From: Chloroflexota bacterium
GTDB lineage: Bacteria; Chloroflexota; Anaerolineae; Promineifilales; Promineifilaceae
NCBI GenBank assembly: GCA_024640485.1
Contig: JAHEEY010000047.1
Coordinates: forward strand, 6,232 to 15,860
Reading direction: 5' to 3'
DNA length: 9,629 nt
Position 1 is the first letter of the stretch. The number at the start of each line of letters is the position of its first letter. This document shows, one piece after another, positions 1 through 7,600 of the stretch. The position numbers and the translations under genes were made by a program. The notes below the pieces were generated by a model. That model had not been told where the DNA came from. It did not search any database and worked only from the letters and a program-made list of their open reading frames with translations.

Positions 1-170
1 AGGTCGGTTGGGCCCAGCCTGGCGTTGGGCTGGACTGCCCGCTGCATCAACGTGGTCACACTGTCGTGCCGGGCTGGGCCATCTGCCTGCTTCGGCTTGA
101 CTTTGGATTGACGTATAACTGTATTGCTCTTTTCCTGGCTTGTTTTCTCAGCTTTGTATTTAGTAACCAT
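1..170 (-). CDS. N-terminus of a DUF4157-like, eCIS-associated protein (3' end beyond the window)
   Basis: An open frame begins at ATG 170-168, 26 bp after the ATPase stop codon, and stays open for 56 codons to the left edge. The product starts MVTKYKAEKTSQEKSNTVIR. Residues 1-35 are polar and lysine-rich and probably disordered. Residues 41-56 read LMQRAVQPNARLGPTD, and the last two visible bases (CT) specify Leu. From family knowledge, proteins with the DUF4157 putative metallopeptidase-like domain, and other eCIS cargo-type proteins, often start with a disordered leader, then a segment of the form 'LQRA..dP..LtpaDvl' followed by 'LQRt.GNrAv'. Only the first half of that segment is visible, and no DUF4157 HExxH motif can be seen. 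GAGAG lies six bases before the ATG, the best ribosome-binding site in the window. The neighbouring ATPase supports the eCIS context. It could instead be a structural or other protein sharing the same leader; the exact family is inferred. Confidence 0.72.
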   Translation of the reverse strand, partial: MVTKYKAEKTSQEKSNTVIRQSKVKPKQADGPARHDSVTTLMQRAVQPNARLGPTD

Positions 171-175
171 GGTTA
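164..175. repeat. 12-bp perfect palindrome over a start codon
   Basis: TAACCATGGTTA is its own reverse complement and carries the ATG of the DUF4157-like gene at its centre. As RNA it could form only a four-pair stem with a four-base loop, which is weak. It may be chance. It is listed because it overlaps the initiation codon. Confidence 0.35.
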
Positions 176-176
176 T

Positions 177-181
177 CTCTC
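177..181 (-). promoter_or_regulatory. Ribosome-binding site of the DUF4157-like gene
   Basis: The minus strand reads GAGAG, then six bases (ATAACC), then ATG at 170. This is a partial Shine-Dalgarno match at good spacing. It supports the start codon chosen for the truncated gene. The starts of the two genes upstream lack such a motif. Confidence 0.5.
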
Positions 182-196
182 GCACCACGAATCAAG

Positions 197-2356
197 TTAT
201 GACTCTAGATCACTATCGTTGACCAGCCGGCCCATTTTCTGCAGCTCGCGGCGGGTACCGTGGAATAGATGGTCCATCGAGACCACCTGGCCATTGGCGG
301 CTGCCAGGTAGGCGGCGGTGACGATGATATTGCGGATGTTGCCGCCGGCGATTTCGAAACGTTCGGCCATTAGTTCAAAATCTAACTCTGGCTCGCTGGG
401 TATATCCGACGGGAACAGCGTTTGCCAGATGCGCAGCCGGTCCTTGGCTTTGGGGAAGGGGAAGTCCAGGGCAAACTGCAGCCTGCGCATAAACGCTTCA
501 TCCAGATTGGCGCGCATATTGGTGGAAAGGATGGTGACGCCGTTATACGCTTCCATTCGCTGCAGCAGGTAACTGACTTCGATGTTGGCATACCGGTCGT
601 GGGCATCTTTCACTTCTGAGCGTTTGCCGAAGATAGCATCCGCCTCGTCAAAGAAGAGAATGGCGTTGCTGCTTTCCGCTTCGGAGAAAATCCGCTCCAG
701 GTTCTTTTCTGTCTCGCCGATATATTTGCTGACCATGCTGGACAAATCGATCTTGTACAGGTCCAGCCCCAATTCGCCGGCGATCACTTCCGCGCCCATG
801 GTCTTGCCGGTGCCTGGCGGGCCGTAGAAGAGCGCGGTGATGCCGGCGCTGGCGGTCAGCTTTTTGCCTACGCCCCATTCTTCCAGTACCAGCGGCCGGC
901 TGCGGACGGTGTTGACCAGCTCTTGCAGGATGGTGATCGACTCCTCCGGCAGGATCAGGTCGCTCCAGGTGTACCGGGGGCTGATCTTGCGCGCCAGTGT
1001 GCCCAGCCGGGGGTTGGAATGGGCCCTGGCGGCGGCGAAGAGGTGCTGGTTGTCCAGGCTCTTGCCGTCTTGGGCGGCTAAATCACGGGCACTGCTGACC
1101 AGATCCCGGATCTGGCCGGTGGAAAGCATGAATTGTCCGGCAAGGGCGGTAATCTGCAGCTCGTCGTTTTCTTCGCCGTCCAGGAAATGGCCCAGCAGCT
1201 GCTGTCGGTGAGCGGTATCAGGGATGGGGAAGTCAAACCAGCGCAGCCGGCGGTCCCGGGCCACGTGTCTGGGCTGCCATTTCTGCTCGCCGGAAATAAT
1301 CAGCAGGCCGGGATGTTGGCAAAGCGCCTGCAGCAGCAGCGGCGGCGGGGCGTCGTCAACCAGGCAGCTGTCCCAGCCGGTCACCTGGGGCACCGCGTTG
1401 GTCAGCAGGGCATCTCGCATCAGCAGGCGAATGCCTTCCTGGGGCTTGATCTCCGCTTGGCTGGAGGTGGCCAGGTCAAATGTTAGCAGCGGCCGTCCGG
1501 CACTGCTGGCCACCAGCCTAGCGGCTGCCTTCTGAGAGACGAAATCTTTATCGTGAAAGACCAGCATATCGCTGCCGGCAGCGGCAAGCTTGATCCGGTT
1601 GCCCCATTCCTCTGGGATCAGATCTAAATTGGGCCGCGGCTCTGGCTGATAAGTGAGATGCCCTTTCAGCATATCGTTAGGCTGATATTGGCCCAGCAGC
1701 AGCCAATTGACGATGCTGTCATCGGGAACGATGGATTCATTGATCAGCAGCGGCCGGCCGCCTCCCGGCTCGGTCACCCTTTCCACCAAATGGTGTCGAA
1801 TCAAAGAGGCATCTTGGGCGAAATAAGAGAGCTTCATCAGCCGTTCCGGCCCAGGTGGGCAGAGCAGGTCCAGGATCAAGCTGATGGAGGGGTGTTTGCG
1901 GGTCAGGTCGTCCTGCAGATAGCCGTACAGCTTGCCGTAGCGGGCATCCAGCTGCGGGCCAATGCTCATCAGCAGCACATCCAGGGCGAAGCGGTCCAGC
2001 CCCAGTAATTGGGCCAGCTGAACCAGACGGATTGGAATGCCGGCAGCCTCGCTCTGGCTGATCAGGTCTCCGATATGTTCCTCGGACTGGCGCAGCGCCT
2101 GGGCGTACTGACCGTCGCTCTCGTCATCCAACAGCTGGCTGCCGTAGCCAAAGGGACGCTGCAGCAGCTGGTATGCCTGGGCATTAGTGATGTGGAAGCC
2201 GGTGAGCATACCGCTGGATTCTTCGCCGCCCTCTTCTGCCGGCTGCTGACGCCCAATCTGCCGGTGAAGCAAAACATCCAACCGGGCAAACTCCAACTGC
2301 AGATGTTGGAAGCTCAAGTCAGATTCGATTGGGGGTGTGGTCATTCTTTCATTCAT
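197..2356 (-). CDS. eCIS-type AAA+ ATPase with a degenerate first and an active second AAA module
   Basis: A 719-residue cytoplasmic ATPase. Residues about 17-240 form a helical, probably winged-helix region with the segment GKLYGYLQDDLTRKHPSISL (141-160), typical of eCIS-associated ATPases. Residues about 250-450 look like a AAA module that has lost its P-loop: the strand LVFHDK is followed by SQK, with no GxxxxGK. Residues about 455-700 are a full AAA+ module: Walker A GPPGTGKT (512-519), Walker B ILFFDEAD (566-573), sensor-1 Asn613, arginine-finger candidates Arg624/Arg625, and sensor-2 GGNIRN (671-676). Overall it resembles a CDC48-like two-module protein. In eCIS loci such ATPases (Afp15-like) are core components thought to act in particle assembly or remodelling; the exact substrate is not known. 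The start is the first in-frame ATG, 36 bp after the upstream stop. ATG 2344 is an alternative; neither has a convincing Shine-Dalgarno, so translation may be coupled. The stop is TAA. The ATPase family is certain; the eCIS subgroup rests on the N-terminal pattern and the downstream gene. Confidence 0.9.
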   Translation of the reverse strand: MNERMTTPPIESDLSFQHLQLEFARLDVLLHRQIGRQQPAEEGGEESSGMLTGFHITNAQAYQLLQRPFGYGSQLLDDESDGQYAQALRQSEEHIGDLISQSEAAGIPIRLVQLAQLLGLDRFALDVLLMSIGPQLDARYGKLYGYLQDDLTRKHPSISLILDLLCPPGPERLMKLSYFAQDASLIRHHLVERVTEPGGGRPLLINESIVPDDSIVNWLLLGQYQPNDMLKGHLTYQPEPRPNLDLIPEEWGNRIKLAAAGSDMLVFHDKDFVSQKAAARLVASSAGRPLLTFDLATSSQAEIKPQEGIRLLMRDALLTNAVPQVTGWDSCLVDDAPPPLLLQALCQHPGLLIISGEQKWQPRHVARDRRLRWFDFPIPDTAHRQQLLGHFLDGEENDELQITALAGQFMLSTGQIRDLVSSARDLAAQDGKSLDNQHLFAAARAHSNPRLGTLARKISPRYTWSDLILPEESITILQELVNTVRSRPLVLEEWGVGKKLTASAGITALFYGPPGTGKTMGAEVIAGELGLDLYKIDLSSMVSKYIGETEKNLERIFSEAESSNAILFFDEADAIFGKRSEVKDAHDRYANIEVSYLLQRMEAYNGVTILSTNMRANLDEAFMRRLQFALDFPFPKAKDRLRIWQTLFPSDIPSEPELDFELMAERFEIAGGNIRNIIVTAAYLAAANGQVVSMDHLFHGTRRELQKMGRLVNDSDLES

Positions 2357-2361
2357 AGCGG

Positions 2362-2375
2362 TCGCTGTTCGCTGT
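2362..2375. repeat. Tandem heptamer in the gap before the ATPase gene
   Basis: TCGCTGT occurs twice in direct tandem on the plus strand (ACAGCGA twice on the coding strand), 6 to 19 bases before the ATPase ATG. It takes up the place where a Shine-Dalgarno would be expected and does not resemble one. No function can be assigned. Confidence 0.3.
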
Positions 2376-2392
2376 CGCGGCTGCCCGGCAGG

Positions 2393-4555
2393 TTACTCGG
2401 TCTCCTCGGAGAAGGAGAGATTGGTGGTCTTGCCGATCCTGATCTTAGCGCCGATGTCGACGCTCAGCGGTGTCGGCTGGCGAACAGCGATGCGGGCTTC
2501 ATTGACGAAGGTGCCGTTGCTGCTGCCGTTGTCTTCAATGTAGAAAATCCCCTGTTCATAGCTGATGGTGGCATGTCGCCGCGAGACATGGCGGTCGTTG
2601 GTAATGGATAGATCACTTTCGTCTCGGCCGATGGTAAACGGCAGCCGGGTCAACAGCTGTCCGCTGCCGTTGACGATTGATTTATCCGGTGATTCCAGCA
2701 CCCGCAGCCTGACCCGGGGCATCGCTGCTGGCTTTCCCTTCGGTACCAAAAGCGCATCGGCGGGCAGCCACTCCTTATACGTGTTCTTCGCTTTGCGCAT
2801 ACCGTACCAGCGGCCCAGCCGCCATCCAAAGAACAGGGTCGCAATCAGCAGCAGCAGCGAAATAATCGTCAGCAGCGGGTTGTCCTGCCAGGCGCGGATC
2901 GTCTGCACCAGCGGTGCCGAGGGAGGCTGGTAGCGGAACCGATAATCAGCCGAGGCCAAATCGTCGCCGTTTGCTGACATGGCGTGGACAAATACCCGAT
3001 AGTGTCCCCCCTCTAATGAGAGCGGTGTCTGGGCTTTGAAATTGTCGTGCCCTGCCTGCGTGGAGAATATGAGGTGGAAAGGCTCGCCTACCTGCTGATT
3101 CTCCTGGTTGAGGAAGCGGCCCTCGTAATGAGCGGCCAAATCAGGGTTAGTGACATGGATACTGAACAGTATCGTCGGCTCATCGTCCTGTATTCGCAGC
3201 GAGGGGAAATCGATGGTCGCTTTCTGATCATTAATCGCTACCGAATCTATCTGCATCGTCAGGGTCTTGATTGGATCGTAGCGGAATTCGTGACTGGCTT
3301 CCAAAGCGCTGCCGGCGCCATCTTTGATGGTGCTGCCGTTGAAATCGATGGGATGTACTTTCACCAAGTAGCGGCGGTCCGCTGTCAATGGTGAAGCATC
3401 CATAATGATCCGCTGGGAAATCGCCGGACGGTTCTGGATCTGCCGGGCCGCCTGTACATTGTCTATCTTATCAATTATCTCGATCTGCAGGGTACCTACC
3501 TTTTCCGAGCTTGTCAGGGCGACATCAAAAACCAGCGTGTCTGCGTCTCTGTCGTAGGTGAAATTGCTGATCTCCACCGATACCGGGGCCGCCGCGGGCG
3601 GCGGTGCCACCACATAGTCGCGCATCGAGGTGAGGCTGATCCCGGCTGGCGCCAGCCGGCGTTGGTCTTCCTGGGTCAGCAGCAGCATCCCCCGGTGGTA
3701 GCCCAATGAAGGCATTAACCTGGCCCGGGCTACCCACTGGGCCCGGACACCGTCCATGATCTGCTTAAACGTCTGATCGCGTACATCCTGATCGCCAACA
3801 GCTGACAGGCCGCCGGTATCCTGGGATAAACTGGTCAACGCGGCGGCATCAATCCGGTTTTGACTCCCAGCGATGCCAACGGTGTGGATAGGTACCGGCA
3901 GTTCCCCCTCGGTGGCTACAGCCACCAGCTGTTCAAAGGTGTTTTGGCTGCAGGCGCCGCCGGCAGTTTGGCTGGTCTCATCCCTGCCGTCGCTGAACAG
4001 GATCATGCTGCGGTAAGGGGTATCCTGGGATAGCTGCTGCAGCGCCTGGGTTGTGGTGGTGGCCACGTCATACAGACAGGTGCCGCTGTTATCGATCTCC
4101 ATACTGTTGACGGCGGCGATCGCCTGGCTGTGATCGTTGGTGAACGCCTGCAGCAGATCGATCTGTTCATCGAAACGAATGACCGCGAATTGGACCTCTT
4201 CCGGCGCGGCATTGATCGCCGCGATGGCTGCCTCTTTCATCTCTCCCAGCACATCCCGCATACTGCCGCTGGCATCCAGCAGCAGCGCCATGTAGAAGGC
4301 GGGTTTGTCCAGCGTCGCCGGGTAGCTGCTGCCGTTCTCGAACTGCAGCGTTGCTGTTTGCAGGGGCACCTCGGCATAGGGCTTTCCGCTGCCGTCCATC
4401 ATAGTGAAGTAAACCGCTAGAGAGAGCGACTCAGCCCCTTCCGACACCTGGGTGTCGATGACATGAGGGATCGCCGGCGTGTCGGCCTTGATCTGCCCCG
4501 GCAGCAGTAGAGAGAGCAGCGCCAGGGGGAGTAGAAGAAAGAAATGCTTTTTCAT
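2393..4555 (-). CDS. Membrane-anchored VWA-FHA protein (signal peptide, VWA, beta-sandwiches, TM helix, cytoplasmic FHA)
   Basis: A 720-residue protein from ATG 4555, chosen because it begins directly with a signal peptide, MKKHFFLLLPLALLSLLLPG, with likely cleavage after IKA (residue 24). A frame extension to ATG 4636 would add 27 unsuitable residues before it. Residues about 86-273 are a von Willebrand factor A domain with a complete metal-ion site: DASGS (94-98), Thr159 and Asp189. Two beta-sandwich regions follow (about 323-428 and 429-543). A single membrane helix lies at about 560-578 (LLTIISLLLLIATLFFGW), then a basic RLGRWYGMRKAK stretch consistent with the inside face. The C-terminal FHA domain (about 614-713) keeps its phosphothreonine-binding residues: GR (643-644), SRRH (658-661) and NGTFVN (680-685). 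The only two cysteines, Cys160 and Cys202, are both in the VWA domain. The expected topology puts VWA outside and FHA in the cytoplasm. Likely roles are ligand or adhesin binding outside and docking of a Thr-phosphorylated partner inside; the partners are unknown. The gene lies 36 bp before the ATPase gene. Confidence 0.9.
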   Translation of the reverse strand: MKKHFFLLLPLALLSLLLPGQIKADTPAIPHVIDTQVSEGAESLSLAVYFTMMDGSGKPYAEVPLQTATLQFENGSSYPATLDKPAFYMALLLDASGSMRDVLGEMKEAAIAAINAAPEEVQFAVIRFDEQIDLLQAFTNDHSQAIAAVNSMEIDNSGTCLYDVATTTTQALQQLSQDTPYRSMILFSDGRDETSQTAGGACSQNTFEQLVAVATEGELPVPIHTVGIAGSQNRIDAAALTSLSQDTGGLSAVGDQDVRDQTFKQIMDGVRAQWVARARLMPSLGYHRGMLLLTQEDQRRLAPAGISLTSMRDYVVAPPPAAAPVSVEISNFTYDRDADTLVFDVALTSSEKVGTLQIEIIDKIDNVQAARQIQNRPAISQRIIMDASPLTADRRYLVKVHPIDFNGSTIKDGAGSALEASHEFRYDPIKTLTMQIDSVAINDQKATIDFPSLRIQDDEPTILFSIHVTNPDLAAHYEGRFLNQENQQVGEPFHLIFSTQAGHDNFKAQTPLSLEGGHYRVFVHAMSANGDDLASADYRFRYQPPSAPLVQTIRAWQDNPLLTIISLLLLIATLFFGWRLGRWYGMRKAKNTYKEWLPADALLVPKGKPAAMPRVRLRVLESPDKSIVNGSGQLLTRLPFTIGRDESDLSITNDRHVSRRHATISYEQGIFYIEDNGSSNGTFVNEARIAVRQPTPLSVDIGAKIRIGKTTNLSFSEETE

Positions 4556-4605
4556 AGGCTGAGATCGTCTTGTTGCATGCATAAAGAAACTGTCAAATAA
4601 GCTGC

Positions 4606-4628
4606 CGATTACCTGGAAACAGTAATCG
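4606..4628. repeat. Inverted repeat just after the giant-protein stop codon
   Basis: CGATTAC (4606-4612) and GTAATCG (4622-4628) form a perfect seven-pair stem with a nine-base loop. It starts four bases after the TGA of the giant gene and ends 50 bp before the VWA-FHA start at 4555. No T-run follows directly, so it is not a standard intrinsic terminator. It could be an mRNA stem-loop that tunes expression between the two genes, or an operator. It also suggests that this gap is not translated. Confidence 0.45.
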
Positions 4629-4632
4629 CACG

Positions 4633-7600
4633 TCATGGGACATTAACCGTCACCGTCGGTTGGTTGCTTGACAGGCTACTTGGATCAATCAAGGTGAAGG
4701 TGACAGTCCGGCTGATTCCCGAATTGGTTGTGCTAAAGGCGATGGCTCGGATCAACGCCATCACGCTCTCCACCTGGGCCGCGTTTTGGTCGAAACGAAC
4801 GACCAGATCTTCTCCGCCTTCACCGCCTAGCGTCGAATCGATTGTACCGATACGAACGCCGTCGTAGAAGATTTGGTCACTCACGGCGCCAGCAGGAGTT
4901 CGCGTTCTGACCGAGAGACCAGTGGCCGCTGGCGGATTTGAGTTGTTAGTGGTGGCTGATACCACCAGCGTGTCGCTGATCTGAAGCCCGGATGTGAGCG
5001 GGATGGTGACGGAGAGTACATAGCCGTTCCAATTGGTCGGTAGGTCAACATCGGTGATCACCGCTGATGGAGCCAGCAGAACACGTGTGCCCCCCGTTGA
5101 AATGACAGTGCCGCCCACACCAGAAATGGCAGGTGGGTCAGCTACCGCGCTAACTGTGATATTGAACGAATCGGTATCAACCCGCGCGCCGCCGGTACCG
5201 GTATTTCCTTGATCATTGGTCGTGATAGTGACCGCGGCGGTGCCGTTGAAGTTCAGGGTTGGGCTGAATACCATGCCGGTCAGGGCGCTGTTGATATCTG
5301 TCTGCGATCCGCTGAAGCTTACGTTGCCGCTGCCGTTGCCGCTGACGCCGGTCAAACCGCCGGTGCCGCTGAGGGTCAGGGTGCCGTTGGTGGCGGTCAT
5401 GATAACCGTCAGGTTGGCGCTGCCGGCATCGACATCGTTTACCGTGATAGGCACACTGCTGGTGAAGGTCAGCGATGTGTCCTCATTGATTGTCTGTGTA
5501 CCGGGAACCGTGTTCACCGGTGGGTCGTTGACACCCACAACGGTAACGGTGCTGGTTGCAACAGCGCTGGTATCTGTGCCGTCGCTGAGTACGAACTGAA
5601 TGATCCGGTTAGGTGCTGTCGTTGGCGCCTGGGAATTGTTGATGTAGGTTATCGACCGCAGCACCGTTTGGTAGCGAGCAATGGTCTGGTTCCCTTGCAG
5701 CCGCAGCGTGCCGGTAATTGGGTAATAGGTAACTGTGACCCCTGTGGCGGTAGCTGTATTGGCAAGCAGTTCAGACGCGCCATCTTGTAGGTTAGAGATG
5801 GTCACTGTCGCCCACTGAAGATTGGCATCGTCGGCGTCGGTGACGGTCAGGTCCGTTGAATCGACGATAGAAACTGCAGCGCCCCCTTCGGTGAATGTGG
5901 CCGCATATCCAAGGCCGGTGGTACCGCCGCTGTTGTTAAGATCCAGATCGATTACCGGCGGATCATTGACCGCCACTACTGTAACCGTCGTTGTGGCGGG
6001 GGCGCTGGCCGCCGTGCCATCGTTGACTGTGAACTGGACGATTCGAGGTTGCCCGATGTTGGGTTGATTGTCAGTATTATTGTAAGTGACCGAGCGCAGC
6101 ACCTGCTCATAGTTGGCCACACTCTCGCTGCCGCTGAGGGTCAGAACACCAGTGGTGCCGTTGTAGCTGGCGTTAATGCTGCCGGTGACGGTAGCGGTCA
6201 GTACCTCAAAGGAGGTGTCCAAGATATTGGTGATCGTCACCGTGGCCGAGGCCATATTGATGTTGTCGATGTCAATGATACTCAGATCACTATCGGCAAG
6301 ATTGACCGGCCCGGCATCTTCGGTGAAGGTGGCGGTGTAGTTGATACCGGCTGTGCCGCCGCTGTCGTCCGCATCCAGATCCATTATCGGGGCGTCGTTG
6401 ACATTGGTGACGGTGATCAGGACGGTGGCAATGGCTGAATTGGCGATACCATCAGAAGCGCGATAGGTGAAGCTGTCTGTGCCATAAAAGTCAGCGGTGG
6501 GTGTGTAGGTGAAGGTGCCGTCCAGGATCAAGTTCAAGGTACCGGAAACTGGGCCGGTTACCAACGTGCTGGTCAGTGGATCGTTGTCTACATCAATATC
6601 GTTGCTCAATACCGATGTGGCCGCGATTAATACTGTTCCCTCACTGGTTGTATAGCCGTCATTGACCGCTACCGGGCGGTCATTAACGCCGGTGACAAAG
6701 ATGGTCACCGTGACCGTGTTAGAGTTGCTGGCCCCATCATTGGCATGGTAGCTGAAGCTGTCTGTGCCGAAGAAGTCAGGGTTCGAGTCATAGCTGAAAG
6801 TGCCATTGGAGTTCAAGAATAGATTACCGTTGGCAGGCAAGGTGTCAATAAAAGCTGTAATTGGATCGCCATCGGCATCGAAGTCGTTTGCCAGCACGCC
6901 GGCAGCGGCAGAATTGACCGAGAGGATGGTATCTTCGGTGACCGTGTAACTGTCGCTGCGGGCGATGGGCGGGTCGTTGACGTCGGCGATGGTCACTGTG
7001 AACAGCTCTGATGGTGAGACAAAGACGCCGTCGGAGACGCTGAGGTTCAAGCTGTAGGTGATCGGTGTTGTCTCGAAATCAATGCCGGCGGCACCAGCCG
7101 GCGTCAGGAACAGCTGGCCGCTGCTGGCGCTGATGGTGAAAGCCGCCGTGGCGGACAGTGTGGGCGAGACCGGCGGAGCGCCGCTGATGATCGTCCAGCT
7201 GCTGAACTGCGGGTTCGCATCCCCGTCGGAGGCGGTGACGGTGGTGAAACTGCCGGCGGGGCTGTTTTCATTCAAGGCGTAAGATTGTCCCGGGTTGACC
7301 CACGGTATCACATCATTGACATCGAGGGTGCCGATAGTCAGGACCGTTGGCGCGGAGGCATTTATGCCGTCAGAGACGGAGATCATCAAGGTGTAGGTGA
7401 TCGGCGGCGTCTCATAATCCAGGGCGCTGGCGCCGGCAGCGGTCAAGGAGAGCTGTCCCGTGCTGCTGTTGATACTGAAGTAAGTGGTGGCTGTGGTCGG
7501 CGTGCCGGAGATGATGGTCCAATCCCCCAGCGGGCTGCTGTCGGCGTTGATTGTTGCCGTCAGCGGCGTGCCGAACTGGCCTGCCGCAGCCCCTTCCGCC

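Noticed and set aside
14..33. CCAGCC/GGCTGG inverted repeat as a terminator after the ATPase gene
   Set aside because: It lies inside the open frame of the DUF4157-like gene and has no T-run.
1329..1350. CAG/CGG-rich trinucleotide run
   Set aside because: It falls in the ATPase coding region and is explained by Leu and Pro codons (the PPPLLLQALC stretch) in a GC-rich gene.
2009..2611. A 200-codon plus-strand frame across the junction of the ATPase and VWA-FHA genes
   Set aside because: Both overlapped minus-strand genes have clear domains and motifs in this stretch. The plus-strand product shows none.
4591..4596. TTGACA on the minus strand as a -35 box for the VWA-FHA gene
   Set aside because: At 16-18 bp spacing the downstream hexamer is ACAAGA or similar, far from TATAAT. 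A promoter cannot be supported on a lone -35 match.
5209..5790. A 193-codon open frame on the plus strand
   Set aside because: It is antisense to the 144-residue repeat region and the repeat after it. Its low-complexity Gly/Ala/Val translation is typical of a shadow frame.
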